Shown here: piece by piece, positions 54,191-63,591 of the stretch
Layout of the letters: each line of letters begins with the position of its first letter
How positions within the stretch are numbered: the first letter of the stretch is position 1
Assembly (NCBI GenBank): GCA_030066985.1
Contig: JASJAN010000025.1
Span: 1 to 64,000, forward strand
Origin: Desulfobacterales bacterium
Lineage (GTDB): Bacteria; Desulfobacterota; Desulfobacteria; Desulfobacterales; JAHEIW01
Direction of reading: 5' to 3'
DNA: 64,000 bases
Notes under the pieces: generated by a model
What the model was told of the DNA's origin: nothing
The model's input: only the letters and a program-made list of their open reading frames with translations
Databases searched by the model: none
Position numbers and translations under genes: made by a program

Positions 54191-55009
54191 TCATAATTTA
54201 CTGCCGCAATACTTGCAATATTTGGCGTCTTTATCATGTCCTTCAGCACTGCACTCCGGACACGCCTGGGTGGAGATCTGGCGTTTGAATGCTTGCGCCA
54301 ATTCTACCGTCACAATGCCGGTCGGAACGGCAATAATACCATATCCTATAATCATGATCAGTGACGAAAGCAACTGGCCCAAAATGGTCTGGGGTGATAT
54401 GTCACCGTAGCCGACGGTGGTCAGCGTTACGATGGCCCAGTAAATACTTTTGGGTATGCTGGTAAAACCGTGTTGCGGATCTTCTACCAGGTAAATAAAT
54501 GCGCCAAAAATGGTCACCAGCGTCAATACGGCAATCAGAAAGACAATAACTTTGCGCAGACTGGCACGCAATGCCTGTGTGAGCATCCGGGCCTCACCCA
54601 GATATTGCACCAGTTTAAGAATTCGAAATATTCTCAAAACCCGCAAAATGCGGATGACCAGTAGATACTGGGCACCCGGAACAAAGATACTCAGATAGGT
54701 GGGCAGAATCGCCATAAGATCAACAACACCATAGAAGCTGGTGGCATAGGCTCCCGGGCGCCCCACGCTCATCAGTCGCAGGATATATTCGATGGTAAAC
54801 AGAATCGTAAAAATCCATTCACCGACCAGTAAAATCGGACCGTAGGATTTTTGAACAACGCTGACACTGTCAAGCATCACCAAAAGAACACTGGCCAGGA
54901 TAGCCACAATCAACAAGACATCGAACCATTTCCCGGCCGGTGTGTCGGCTTCAAAAATGACTTCATGCACTTTCAGCCGCCAGGGACTCCGCGCGTTTGT
55001 TGGGCTCAT
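54191..55009 (-). CDS. Voltage-gated K+ channel-like protein with zinc ribbon
   Basis: 272 aa with six helices. S4 region has regular Arg/Leu (LVIRILRVLRIFRILKL) and the pore carries TLTTVGYGDISPQ, the K+ selectivity filter. The C-terminal tail (CPECSAEGHDKDAKYCKYCG) is a four-Cys zinc ribbon, a possible cytoplasmic redox or metal sensor. Its start overlaps the GumN-like stop by 4 bases (ATGA). Confidence 0.93.
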   Translation of the reverse strand: MSPTNARSPWRLKVHEVIFEADTPAGKWFDVLLIVAILASVLLVMLDSVSVVQKSYGPILLVGEWIFTILFTIEYILRLMSVGRPGAYATSFYGVVDLMAILPTYLSIFVPGAQYLLVIRILRVLRIFRILKLVQYLGEARMLTQALRASLRKVIVFLIAVLTLVTIFGAFIYLVEDPQHGFTSIPKSIYWAIVTLTTVGYGDISPQTILGQLLSSLIMIIGYGIIAVPTGIVTVELAQAFKRQISTQACPECSAEGHDKDAKYCKYCGSKL

Positions 55010-55932
55010 TTTTGTTTGACCTCATACCCCTTTTTTCTTAATAAATCGACAACACTTTCGGGGCCGACCAGATGGCCGGCACCCACCACAAAAAGAACAT
55101 TTTTATTTTTGCCCATAGCGTGTTCGACTTCTTTCACCCATTTTAGATTGCGCTGTATCAGCAGGCGATCATTCAAATCCGGATAATTCTTAAAGCTTTT
55201 GTGCAAAAGCTTATGCAGCTCGTCGGCATTGCCGGTTTTCCAATTTTTCACCAGATCACCAGCCAGTTCACTGACCAATTCCAAGTCCTTTAACGTCTGG
55301 TTTAAAAAATCTTTTTGATTCGTGTCTGTCATGTTGCCTAGCAAATTTATTTGATACTCCGGGTCTTCCAAAAAGCCGATTTCCTTACCGCCATTTTTAG
55401 CCTTGTTAAAAAAATAAACATCAATCCCGTATAAGGGATTGTAACCCAGGCGCTGCAATTCCACGGTGGTTAATGTAAGGGCCACAAACCAGGGTTTGAA
55501 TCGTGCAAATGCCTCCGGGGGTAGGCCGAGCTCACTCAATTTTTTCTTGAGCTGTTGACGGGTATTGCCGGCAAGATTTTGAAACAGGTTCTGCCCTTCC
55601 GGATACATCCCCAGCGCCAGCATTTTGCCCTGCATGGACGGATCCTGCATGGCGCCGATATCGGTTTCAAATACAATCCGCTGGCTGTTGGCAAAAGCGC
55701 TTTCGATGGCGGCAGCCAGCGGATAGCTATCCTGTTTGAGGACATGCAAAGATCCCAGCAGATAAACATTGTTCGACTGGGTTTGAATCGACCAGAGACA
55801 ATTTTTTGTGGTCTGCTGGGTGGTGACGGTTTTTGCCGGCAGCTCTGAGATGTTCGCCGAAAAAGTTGTTAAAAAGAGAAAGGCAAACAAAGCAAAACGA
55901 AACGCGTATTTTATCAGAAGTCGCTGTCGCAT
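55006..55932 (-). CDS. TraB/GumN family protein
   Basis: 308 aa with a signal peptide or N-terminal anchor (about 1-30) and two copies of the GxxH-type motif: VYLLGSLHVLK (near residue 57) and VLFVVGAGHLVG (near 284) with the catalytic-like Glu in IVFETD. TraB/GumN proteins are thought to be metalloprotease-like enzymes, though in GumN-type bacterial members the activity is not established. SD AAAGGA before the ATG. Coupled to the channel gene by a 4-base overlap. Confidence 0.9.
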   Translation of the reverse strand: MRQRLLIKYAFRFALFAFLFLTTFSANISELPAKTVTTQQTTKNCLWSIQTQSNNVYLLGSLHVLKQDSYPLAAAIESAFANSQRIVFETDIGAMQDPSMQGKMLALGMYPEGQNLFQNLAGNTRQQLKKKLSELGLPPEAFARFKPWFVALTLTTVELQRLGYNPLYGIDVYFFNKAKNGGKEIGFLEDPEYQINLLGNMTDTNQKDFLNQTLKDLELVSELAGDLVKNWKTGNADELHKLLHKSFKNYPDLNDRLLIQRNLKWVKEVEHAMGKNKNVLFVVGAGHLVGPESVVDLLRKKGYEVKQK

Positions 55933-55958
55933 GAAGGTTCCTTTCTAAGAAGGATGTT

Positions 55959-56519
55959 TTAAGCATCAAAAGAAGTCATTTCCAGTAGGGGCGGATCCGG
56001 TTGGCCGGATTTTAATTTATCCAGAAGCGCTTGTGTGTTGGCAATAAACGACAGACAATGACGGTATTGCTGCAAAAGAGCATGGGCTTTCATGGCCAGA
56101 CTTTCGGCCGCCTGCTGGTGATCTTGCTCCAGGTGGACATACACACCGGCGGCTTTGATCAAACCTTTTAAGGCCTGCCGTTTGTCGCCGGATTCAGCCT
56201 TCCAGATGGCTTCCAGATGATCATGGAACTCAAAGAAAAGGCCCTGGTTCCAGATCAGCAGGGCCTGCTGCAAGGGGTCATTAATAGCGTCGCGGCGGAT
56301 GGTATCAAAAACCCGCTGATAGCTGAGAAGGCGCGCATCAATGTAAGCCGTATAGACGGATGCCAGGTTTTGCTCGCGCCATCGACGCGCGGCGTTCGTA
56401 ACCGCATCTAATTTCATGACATCCAGCGTCTCAACAAAGGCATCGGACAACGAGTTGCGGATATCTCTTGCCGTTCGATCTGTAAACGGATCAAACTTTC
56501 CGTGTGCTTTTACTCCCAT
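55959..56519 (-). CDS. DUF309 protein
   Basis: 186 aa, helical. The central phrase FFEFHDHLEAIWKAESGDKR followed by QALKGLIKAAGVYVHLEQ, with E-x2-H-x2-E-x2-W, matches DUF309 (about residues 95-160). The start overlaps the YqeY gene end by 10 bases. Function unknown; conserved His/Glu hint at metal or substrate binding. Confidence 0.85.
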   Translation of the reverse strand: MGVKAHGKFDPFTDRTARDIRNSLSDAFVETLDVMKLDAVTNAARRWREQNLASVYTAYIDARLLSYQRVFDTIRRDAINDPLQQALLIWNQGLFFEFHDHLEAIWKAESGDKRQALKGLIKAAGVYVHLEQDHQQAAESLAMKAHALLQQYRHCLSFIANTQALLDKLKSGQPDPPLLEMTSFDA

Positions 56520-57004
56520 TGTTTCAGAATCTCATTGACCATCTTACCATCCGCCTGCTTGCCAAAATGCTTCATAATGGTGCCCATCGCCTGCATTTTG
56601 TTTTTGTATTCGGAAAAATCAATGTTCTCCTTGATCCAGGCAATGACCTCTTCACGGTCGGCCATACGGGGCAAATACTGCTTAAGAATTGCCAGATATT
56701 CGGAAGAATCTTCGTCTTTGGCTTCCAGGACCAGTCGCTCCGACTTGGCCAATCCCAGAATGATACCGATGATGTCATCGTCGGTAATTTCTTCACCGCT
56801 TTTAAGGCGGGTGGATTCTTTACCGCTTTCCAGGGTAATCGGAACCGTCAGTTTTGGAAATTCAGCCATAATTTGACGGATGGCGCTGCGCGCGGCCACG
56901 TTTTTTTGCAGCATGGACTGCTTCAGGTCTGCTTTTAGCTTTTCCAGCAAAGGCGTGTCCATTTCCGGATTCCATCCGTAGGTCTCATTTGGTCTGTTGC
57001 TCAT
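56510..57004 (-). CDS. GatB/YqeY domain protein
   Basis: 164 aa from the ATG at 57004 with SD AAAGGAG; the longer frame back to 57043 is rejected. Two helical lobes with KADLKQSMLQKNVAARSAIR at the start and YLPRMADREEVIAWIKE, MGTIMKHFGKQADGK near the end, typical of YqeY (related to the tail of GatB). Role in tRNA-dependent amidation is not shown. Overlaps DUF309. Confidence 0.9.
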   Translation of the reverse strand: MSNRPNETYGWNPEMDTPLLEKLKADLKQSMLQKNVAARSAIRQIMAEFPKLTVPITLESGKESTRLKSGEEITDDDIIGIILGLAKSERLVLEAKDEDSSEYLAILKQYLPRMADREEVIAWIKENIDFSEYKNKMQAMGTIMKHFGKQADGKMVNEILKQWE

Positions 57005-57032
57005 GGCGCTCTCCTTTACTGTCGTTAAAATT

Positions 57033-57506
57033 CTAGGCATCAATAAATTTGGGGGGCAACGGTGGATCGGCGGTAATGGCCTTGCCGGGCAAAATGATCA
57101 CCGTCGAGGTCCCGTGCGCCAGGACCTTGCCCTCCTGATCGACAACCTGAGCCTCTGCATAACCCAGCGTCCGGCCGACTTTGATCTGACGTCCACGGGC
57201 AATTAACTTGCCGGATACCGCCGGTGCAAGATAGTTTAATTTCAGATCTACAGTGGTAAGTCCCGTATCGGGATCCTCTATTCCATAATAGAGGGACCAA
57301 AAGGCGGCGGCATCGATGATCGAAGCAAACACACCGCCATGGACCACACCGAAGGGTTGTAAATGCTTTTTTGCCAGCTCGATTTCAAGGATCGCGTAAC
57401 CAATGCCGACGTCCGTTAGCTTCATTGAAAGCAATTCAAAGTAAGGGCAGATGTTAGCGATATTGTTAAGGCGCTTTATGTATTCAGGGTTGGGTTTTCT
57501 CATCAT
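57033..57506 (-). CDS. PaaI-type hotdog thioesterase
   Basis: 157 aa hotdog fold with the helix motif VVHGGVFASIIDAAAFWSL (catalytic HGG region, about 53-70) and TTVDLKLNYLAP (about 88-98), typical of PaaI/YbgC-like acyl-CoA thioesterases. Substrate not predictable. It is 28 bases upstream of YqeY on the same strand. Confidence 0.9.
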   Translation of the reverse strand: MMRKPNPEYIKRLNNIANICPYFELLSMKLTDVGIGYAILEIELAKKHLQPFGVVHGGVFASIIDAAAFWSLYYGIEDPDTGLTTVDLKLNYLAPAVSGKLIARGRQIKVGRTLGYAEAQVVDQEGKVLAHGTSTVIILPGKAITADPPLPPKFIDA

Positions 57507-57648
57507 TTATTAAGACCGGAGAAATTGGGGGACTCTGTGGGTATCGTTTATGTTAGAATTGGGAACAATTTGGCAGCTTCTTTTTTTTTATTTATCAAAA
57601 AGGTTCAATGTTCACAAGCAAAACCTATTCGCGCAGCAGCTTGCCGGG

Positions 57649-58164
57649 TTAGCCATCAGCAACTGTGGCATCTGGGTTGATGCGCTCATAAATATAAAAA
57701 TCGTAGGGTTCAATTCCGGGTGTTGCAATCGTTTTAGATTCAATGGTCTTAAATTCAGATGCGGGTATTTCCGGAAAAAAGGTATCGCCGTCGATATCTC
57801 TGGGGATAACGGTCAAATAAATGCGGTCGGCCATGGTAAAGGCAAGCTCGTACAACTGCCCGCCACCGCAAATAAACGCTTCATCTTCCCCCTGCGGGCA
57901 GCTGCTTAATGCCTGTGCAAGGTCATGCACGACGATACACCCAGCGGCAACATAATCCTGTTGGCGCGTAACGACGATATTGGTTCTTTGGGGAAGAGGC
58001 TGTTTGAGGGATTCGAAGGTTTTTCTTCCCATAATCACCGTATGACCCAGCGTGATCTTTTTAAACATCTTCTGCTCCCCGGGTATTTTCCAGGGAATAT
58101 CGCCCTGCCGCCCTATCACACGGTTCTTGGCCATCGCCGCAATCAGCGAGATCCTCATGTGCAT
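57649..58164 (-). CDS. folA: Dihydrofolate reductase
   Basis: 171 aa. Conserved features: SLIAAMAKNRVIGRQGDIPW at the N terminus, MGRKTFESL (about residue 46), NIVVTR, FICGGGQLYELAF (nucleotide site, about 96-108) and the C-terminal YDFYIYER. NADPH-dependent enzyme of folate metabolism. GAGGGG precedes two possible ATGs (58164 and 58158). Region downstream (57507-57648) is noncoding. Confidence 0.95.
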   Translation of the reverse strand: MHMRISLIAAMAKNRVIGRQGDIPWKIPGEQKMFKKITLGHTVIMGRKTFESLKQPLPQRTNIVVTRQQDYVAAGCIVVHDLAQALSSCPQGEDEAFICGGGQLYELAFTMADRIYLTVIPRDIDGDTFFPEIPASEFKTIESKTIATPGIEPYDFYIYERINPDATVADG

Positions 58165-58189
58165 TGCCCCTCTTAATTTTGTATAAGCT

Positions 58190-58420
58190 CACCGCAGAGA
58201 CGCAGAGGTCGCAGAGAAACAATCTTTTCATTTGGCGGTGAGAGGCCGGCAAATGAAAAACTTCTCAGCCGCTTCGCGGCAATATACTTGTTAAGTAAAC
58301 GAATACCGTTCTAAAAACGCCCCTGGCACCACGCGCATGGCAGATTAATTTTGATTTGCCGGCCTCTCACCGGCAAATCAAAAAAACAATTATCTCTGCG
58401 CCCTCTGCGTCTCTGCGGTG
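58190..58420. repeat. 231-bp nested inverted-repeat element
   Basis: Outer arms CACCGCAGAGACGCAGAGG (58190-58208) and a matching CCTCTGCGTCTCTGCGGTG ending at 58420; inner arms GGTGAGAGGCCGGCAAAT (58237-58254) and ATTTGCCGGCCTCTCACC (58354-58371), an 18-bp perfect match. A small hairpin (GCCGC-TTC-GCGGC) lies in the centre. No coding capacity. Looks like a nonautonomous mobile or structured element. Confidence 0.7.
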
Positions 58421-58431
58421 AAAAAATTTGA

Positions 58432-59178
58432 TCATACAAATCCGCCATTGACGTGAATACATTGTCCCGTAATCCAGCGGGCATTGTCGCTGGCCAGAAA
58501 GGCAACGGCATCGGCGATATCCTCCACCTGCCCAATGCGTCCCAGCGCGGCCATTTGCGCCATCTGCTGAATCTGCTCATCGGATTTGCCATCGCGAAAA
58601 AGTTCGGTGTCCACCGGCCCCGGAGCTACGGCGTTAACGGTGATTTTTCGTTCCCCTAATTCTTTGGCCAGCACCCGGGTAATTTGATCGACAGCCCCTT
58701 TGCTGGCGGCATAGATGCTATAGCCGGGCAACATCATGCGCGTCACGGCCGATGAAATGTTGATGATCCTGCCGCCCTCAGAAAGTCGGCGTGCTGCCTG
58801 TTGACATGCAAAAAATGTCCCTTTTACGTTGATGGCAAACAGCTGGTCATATTCTGCCTCATCGATGTCGGCGACATCTTTGCTGATGCGGATACCGGCA
58901 TTATTGACTAAAATATCAAAACGGCCAAAGTGTTCAATGGCTTGATCGAAAAGCCGTTGAATATCTGCAGGTTTTGAAACATCCGCCTGTAGTGCAATGG
59001 CGTCACCGCCGGCAGTCTTGATTTCCGCCTTAACCTCTTCAGCGCCAGCCGCATTATTGACATAGTTGATTGCCACGGCCGCGCCATCGTGGCCTAATCG
59101 TAAGGCTAACGCCCGCCCGATCCCGCGCGAGGCGCCGGTCACTATCGCAATTTTACCTGACAATTTTGGGGAACTCAT
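58432..59178 (-). CDS. Short-chain dehydrogenase (FabG-like)
   Basis: 248 aa. NAD(P) site TGASRGIGRALALRLG, NNAGIRI, catalytic Ser-Tyr-Lys set ISSAVTRM ... YSIYAASKGAV and the C-terminal GQCIHVNGGFV. Typical length and order for the classical SDR family, often annotated 3-oxoacyl-ACP reductase or glucose dehydrogenase; substrate unknown. SD AAAGGAG. Confidence 0.92.
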   Translation of the reverse strand: MSSPKLSGKIAIVTGASRGIGRALALRLGHDGAAVAINYVNNAAGAEEVKAEIKTAGGDAIALQADVSKPADIQRLFDQAIEHFGRFDILVNNAGIRISKDVADIDEAEYDQLFAINVKGTFFACQQAARRLSEGGRIINISSAVTRMMLPGYSIYAASKGAVDQITRVLAKELGERKITVNAVAPGPVDTELFRDGKSDEQIQQMAQMAALGRIGQVEDIADAVAFLASDNARWITGQCIHVNGGFV

Positions 59179-59190
59179 ATAGATCTCCTT

Positions 59191-59661
59191 TTATGGATCC
59201 AATTTTAGTTCAAAATAAGATGGATTATAAAGGGGATTATAGCGATACGCTTTTATCGGTTGAAAACCCAGCGAACGATATAGCGCCTGTGCTGCCGTCA
59301 TGGATTCGATGGTATCAAGGCGCATCCGTTTATAACCAGCAGCACGCGCCCAGTCAATGACGGCCTCTGCCAGCGCCCGCCCAATTTTTTGGCTGCGATA
59401 ACCCGGAGCGACGTACAGCCGCTTCATTTCGCAAATCCCTTTGCCCAGGGACCGCAGAGCCACGCACCCTACAACTTCATCAGCCTTTTCAGCCAGAAGA
59501 ATACAGCCTTTTGGCGGCGCATAATCCCCTGGAAGTGACGCCAGCTCACGGCTGAAACCTTGAAATTCAAGATCAAAACCCAAAGCGCCCGCATACTGCT
59601 GAAACAGATGGCGTGCCCATCGATAATGATCTTCCGTTTGCGCCGGGTTGATTCGGGTCAT
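59191..59661 (-). CDS. GNAT-family N-acetyltransferase
   Basis: 156 aa. Acetyl-CoA loop in MKRLYVAPGYRSQKIGRAL (R-x2-G-x-G/A type, about 92-105), followed by GYKRMRLDTIESMTAAQALY and SLGFQPI. Substrate unknown. Same strand as the flanking SDR and ADH genes. Confidence 0.9.
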   Translation of the reverse strand: MTRINPAQTEDHYRWARHLFQQYAGALGFDLEFQGFSRELASLPGDYAPPKGCILLAEKADEVVGCVALRSLGKGICEMKRLYVAPGYRSQKIGRALAEAVIDWARAAGYKRMRLDTIESMTAAQALYRSLGFQPIKAYRYNPLYNPSYFELKLDP

Positions 59662-59711
59662 GGTTTTCTCGGGGTCTTCGTAATGCGCCCTTTCTGATGT
59701 TGAAACCCGTT

Positions 59712-60866
59712 TTAACCAATGAGGCGTTGAAACAGACTTAAATAATCATCCTTGGCCATGGGCCGCGGATTATCAATATTGCTGCCGTTTTTAAAAGAGT
59801 TCACTGCCAGCTCTTCGATGTCCCCTTTTTGAACACCCAGCGAGCTGAATTCAGGCAGCTGCACATCGGCGGCCAGTTGCTGGACGGCCCTGACGGCCTG
59901 ACGGGCGCCATCATCCACATCTTCATAGGTCAGCCCCATGGCTCCGGCAATGCGGGCATATCTTTCTTTGCAATATTCCATGTTATATTCCATCACAGCC
60001 GGCAAAACCACCGCATTGCAAACCCCGTGGGCGGCGTCATATTTTCCGCCGAGCGCCTCAGCCACGCAATGGACGGCGGCAACATCGGAGTGGCTGAAGG
60101 CAATTCCGGCCAACACGCTGCCCAGAAGCATCCCCGCCCGGGCTTCCAGGTCGTCGCCTCTAATTACCGCGTTTCTGAGATGGGCTGTAATCAATTCAGT
60201 TGCATAAAGCGCGGCGGCATCCGCCAATGGCTCTGAGGCTTTGGCCGTAAATGCTTCGATCGCATGCGTTAAAGCATCCATACCGGTCGCTGCAGTTAGT
60301 TCGGGCGGCATGGTCAGCGTCATCTCAGGATCAACCAACGCCACCTGCGGCGCAATTCTGGCATCTTTAATGCTGAATTTGTATTTATCACTGCTATCGG
60401 TGATCACCGAACTGAAGGTCACCTCACTGCCGGTCCCGGCGGTTGTCGGAATGGCAATCAACGGCAGCACATCAGGACCTATTTTGCCAGGGCCTTCGTA
60501 ATCGCGGACCGCCCCGCCCTGACGTGATACCACCGCAATGGCTTTGGCACAATCGATTGGGCTGCCGCCGCCGATGGCCACCAGCGCATCTGCGCCGAAC
60601 TGGCGGGCCATTTCAGTGCCCTCCTGCACGTTGTAATCTTTTGGATTGGGTTCAACCCGGTCAAAAAGGGTCCATTTCAGCTGATGCGCTTCCAGTAAAT
60701 CATATACCTGTTGAAGCAAACCGGAACGCACAACACCTTCATCACTGACCAAAACCAGACGCTTCCACTTTTCATCTTTAATCACATCAACCAGGCGTTT
60801 GGTGACGCCGACGCCGTAAACGATTTTAGTCGGCAACTCAAAGCTGAAAGAATTCAATAGGTTCAT
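59712..60866 (-). CDS. Iron-containing alcohol dehydrogenase
   Basis: 384 aa from the ATG at 60866 (an in-frame TTG is 6 bases upstream); GGSPIDCAKA (nucleotide loop, about 97-106), AIPTTAGTGSEVT, and metal ligands in MDALTHAIEAF, SHSDVAAVHCVAEALGGKYDAAHG. This is family III (Fe-type) with NAD(P). Substrate unknown; in anaerobes often alcohols or aldehydes such as 1,3-propanediol. SD AAGGA. Confidence 0.93.
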   Translation of the reverse strand: MNLLNSFSFELPTKIVYGVGVTKRLVDVIKDEKWKRLVLVSDEGVVRSGLLQQVYDLLEAHQLKWTLFDRVEPNPKDYNVQEGTEMARQFGADALVAIGGGSPIDCAKAIAVVSRQGGAVRDYEGPGKIGPDVLPLIAIPTTAGTGSEVTFSSVITDSSDKYKFSIKDARIAPQVALVDPEMTLTMPPELTAATGMDALTHAIEAFTAKASEPLADAAALYATELITAHLRNAVIRGDDLEARAGMLLGSVLAGIAFSHSDVAAVHCVAEALGGKYDAAHGVCNAVVLPAVMEYNMEYCKERYARIAGAMGLTYEDVDDGARQAVRAVQQLAADVQLPEFSSLGVQKGDIEELAVNSFKNGSNIDNPRPMAKDDYLSLFQRLIG

Positions 60867-60934
60867 CGTCAAATATTCCTTTCCATACTTTTTTTATCTC
60901 AACCGATTTTAAAAACCTCCTGTGGTTAGTCGTC

Positions 60935-61049
60935 GGGTTCAAAGGTTCAGCGTTCAGAGGTTATGCGGCTAAATAACTGCAAAAGAAGAAGGGTTGCTTA
61001 GATTTGAAACCTTTGAACCATGAACCTTGAACCTTGAACCCTGAACCTG
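60935..61049. repeat. GGTTCAAGGTTCA-type inverted repeat
   Basis: Left arm GGGTTCAAAGGTTCAGCGTT (60935-60954 and on), right arm about four tandem copies of TGAACCT (61006-61049) in inverted orientation. The loop is about 40 bases. A second family of facing short-tandem repeats, lying between the ADH and CDF genes. Confidence 0.65.
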
Positions 61050-61147
61050 TTTTTTGATACCCAAGGCGGTATCATTTTATAAGCTAAAATGTTATATATA
61101 GCAATAAGATGAAGATTTTACGGATAAAGCGACAGGAGATTTAGTCT

Positions 61148-62089
61148 TTGGCAGAAATGCAAGAGGTCGAACCGGCCACAGAAACCGATAGCGATACCAG
61201 GGCACGAGTCATTCGTAAGGTTACCTGGGTAGGACTGTTCGTCAATTTAGGTCTTGCCGGCATTAAATTTGCTGCCGGTATATTGGGAAGAAGTCAGGCC
61301 CTGGTGGCGGATGCCATCCACAGTCTTACGGATTTGACAACCGATGCCGCTGTGATTGCGGGCTCGCATTACTGGGACCGCCCACCCGATGACGATCATC
61401 CATATGGCCACAAGCGACTGGAAACCCTGGTGACCGTATTTATCGGTGTCATGCTTGCGGTGGCAGGGATTGGTATCGGATGGAAGGCCATCTCCACCTT
61501 GCATCAAAAAAGCGTTATCCCCCCGGGCTGGATCGCCCTCCTGGCCGTATTGGTGTCCATTGTTTGCAAGGAGGTCATTTACCGCTGGACGGCCCGAACC
61601 GGCAATCGAATCAAAAGCGCGGCTCTGGCTGCCAATGCCTGGCACCATCGAACAGATGCGCTGAGTTCGCTGCCGGTTTTAATTGCCGTTGCGGGTGCTA
61701 AAATTTTCCCAACCTGGTCGTTTCTTGATCGCGTGGGCGCGGCGGTGGTCTCTATTTTTATTCTGCATGCTGCTGCAAAAATCATCTGGCCGGCGCTGGC
61801 CGAACTGATTGATGCCGGTGCGCCGGCTGATACGCGCAAAAAAATACGTCAGGTTGCCCATGAAAATGACAATGTTTTGCAGGTGCATAACATCAGAACC
61901 CGCTATATCAGCACCAGTATTCAGGTGGATCTGCATATTGTCATCGAAGGCTCACTGACCGTTCGGCAGGGTCATGATATTGCCGATGACGTCAGGAATC
62001 GAATCGTAAAAGGCATACCGGATATATTGGATGTCACTGTTCATGTGGACCCACCGGAAAAAGCGCTTCAGGAAATGGACTTGCATTGA
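61148..62089 (+). CDS. CDF cation efflux transporter
   Basis: 313 aa from the TTG at 61148 (AGGAG 9-10 bases upstream); an ATG at 61157 is possible. Five or six helices with the two D-x3-D-type metal sites (ADAIHSLTDLTTD in TM2 and HHRTDALSSLPV in TM5) and the C-terminal cytoplasmic dimerisation domain (about 215-305). Exports divalent metals such as Zn2+, Fe2+ or Mn2+; substrate unknown. Confidence 0.92.
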   Translation: MAEMQEVEPATETDSDTRARVIRKVTWVGLFVNLGLAGIKFAAGILGRSQALVADAIHSLTDLTTDAAVIAGSHYWDRPPDDDHPYGHKRLETLVTVFIGVMLAVAGIGIGWKAISTLHQKSVIPPGWIALLAVLVSIVCKEVIYRWTARTGNRIKSAALAANAWHHRTDALSSLPVLIAVAGAKIFPTWSFLDRVGAAVVSIFILHAAAKIIWPALAELIDAGAPADTRKKIRQVAHENDNVLQVHNIRTRYISTSIQVDLHIVIEGSLTVRQGHDIADDVRNRIVKGIPDILDVTVHVDPPEKALQEMDLH

Positions 62090-62321
62090 TAAGCCAGGCA
62101 AAAACAGACCTGCAGTATTATATTTTAAAGAGCTACATCTTGCATGAAAATTATTGAAAAGGTAAAATTGCCTTAATTGCCAGCAAGATTATCAAATTGT
62201 GTGGATCAGAAAAAACCGATCGGTTATAATAGACAGAACGCAAACATCATTCTGGACATCGGAAATCTTATAGCTGCTGCTGTTTCCATGGCCGACTTGC
62301 AAATTACGGAGTAACTGTAAA

Positions 62322-63548
62322 ATGCCCGTTTTTGAATACACCGCCCTGGATGCCAAAGGCAAAATGACATCCGGCATCATCGATGCGGACGGTGCCCGTG
62401 CTGCTCGACAAAAGTTAAGGGCCAACGGCATCTTTCCGGTTGATGTCAAAGAAGCCCAGGAAAAACCGGAAAAAAAGACCGAACGGGTGACCGATCTATC
62501 GCGCTACCTGCGGCGGGTTAAGCCGTCTGAAATTGCGATTATGACGCGACAGCTGTCCACCTTGATCACAGCCGGTTTTCCGTTGGTCTCCGCCATTGAC
62601 GCCCTTGTGCCCCAGACCAAATCCCACCAACTCAAAACCGTCTTGGCACAGGTCAAGGATGCCATTGTCGAGGGACAGAGTTTTGCGCAGGCCTTGTCGC
62701 AATATCCTAAGATCTTTTCAGAGCTTTTTGTGAATATGGTGCGTGCCGGGGAGACGTCTGGCACGCTGGAAATTGTACTCGAGCGATTGGCTGATATTAC
62801 TGAAAAGCAGCAGGATTTGACCAATCGGATTCAGACCGCCCTGGCATACCCGATATTTATGTGCGTGATCGGAACGATCGTTTTGTTTGTACTCTTAACT
62901 TACATTGTTCCTAGCATCACCTCTATATTTTTGGATATGGGCCAGACATTGCCAACACCGACCCGCATATTAATCTTCTTAAGTGGTTTTTTTAAATCAT
63001 TTTGGTGGGTTATCCTGATCGCCATCTTTGGCGCAGCCATTGCTTTGCACCGCGCAAAAAAGACGGAAAAAGGGCGTTATGCCTACGATAAAACCGTGCT
63101 GGCAATGCCCGGATTTGGTGTTTTGGCAAAAAAACTGGCTGTGGCCCGTTTTACGCGCACCCTGGGCTCATTGCTTGAAAACGGTGTCTCCATGTTAATC
63201 GCGTTGGACATTGTCAAAAATATTGCCGGCAATGTGCTGCTTTCCAATGCCATTCAAAATGCGGCGCAGGAAGTCGGTAAGGGCCAAGCTTTGTGGGCGG
63301 CTTTGAATGAAGCTCAAGTTTTTCCACAATTGTCAATTCAAATGATTCAGGTGGGCGAACAAAGCGGCGAATTGGAAGGGATGCTCAATAAAATCGCTGA
63401 TGTTTTTGAAAAAGAAGTCGAAAATACGATCATGCGCCTGACATCTTATCTGGAGCCAGTCATGATTCTGGTAATGGGCTGTATTGTCGGATTTATTGTG
63501 CTGTCGATTTGTTTGCCTATTTTTGAAATGAACACGCTCATCAAATAA
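62322..63548 (+). CDS. gspF: Type II secretion inner-membrane protein F
   Basis: 408 aa. Two T2SSF cytoplasmic domains (about 65-190 and 270-390) each with PxFxxxLxxxxAGExSGxL-like motifs: [20 protein letters not shown] and [19 protein letters not shown], and three membrane helices. SD GGAG. First T2SS gene visible here, followed by gspG 43 bases later. Upstream genes of the operon may be missing or elsewhere. Confidence 0.95.
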   Translation: MPVFEYTALDAKGKMTSGIIDADGARAARQKLRANGIFPVDVKEAQEKPEKKTERVTDLSRYLRRVKPSEIAIMTRQLSTLITAGFPLVSAIDALVPQTKSHQLKTVLAQVKDAIVEGQSFAQALSQYPKIFSELFVNMVRAGETSGTLEIVLERLADITEKQQDLTNRIQTALAYPIFMCVIGTIVLFVLLTYIVPSITSIFLDMGQTLPTPTRILIFLSGFFKSFWWVILIAIFGAAIALHRAKKTEKGRYAYDKTVLAMPGFGVLAKKLAVARFTRTLGSLLENGVSMLIALDIVKNIAGNVLLSNAIQNAAQEVGKGQALWAALNEAQVFPQLSIQMIQVGEQSGELEGMLNKIADVFEKEVENTIMRLTSYLEPVMILVMGCIVGFIVLSICLPIFEMNTLIK

Positions 63549-63591
63549 TGGTGCGGACATCATACAACTTGCAAGAGAAGGGAAATGGGAT

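Noticed and set aside
58354-58380. Intrinsic terminator made by GATTTGCCGG/CCGGCAAATC
   Set aside because: The hairpin is followed by an A-tract on the plus strand and by AAAATT on the minus strand, not by a T-tract in either direction.
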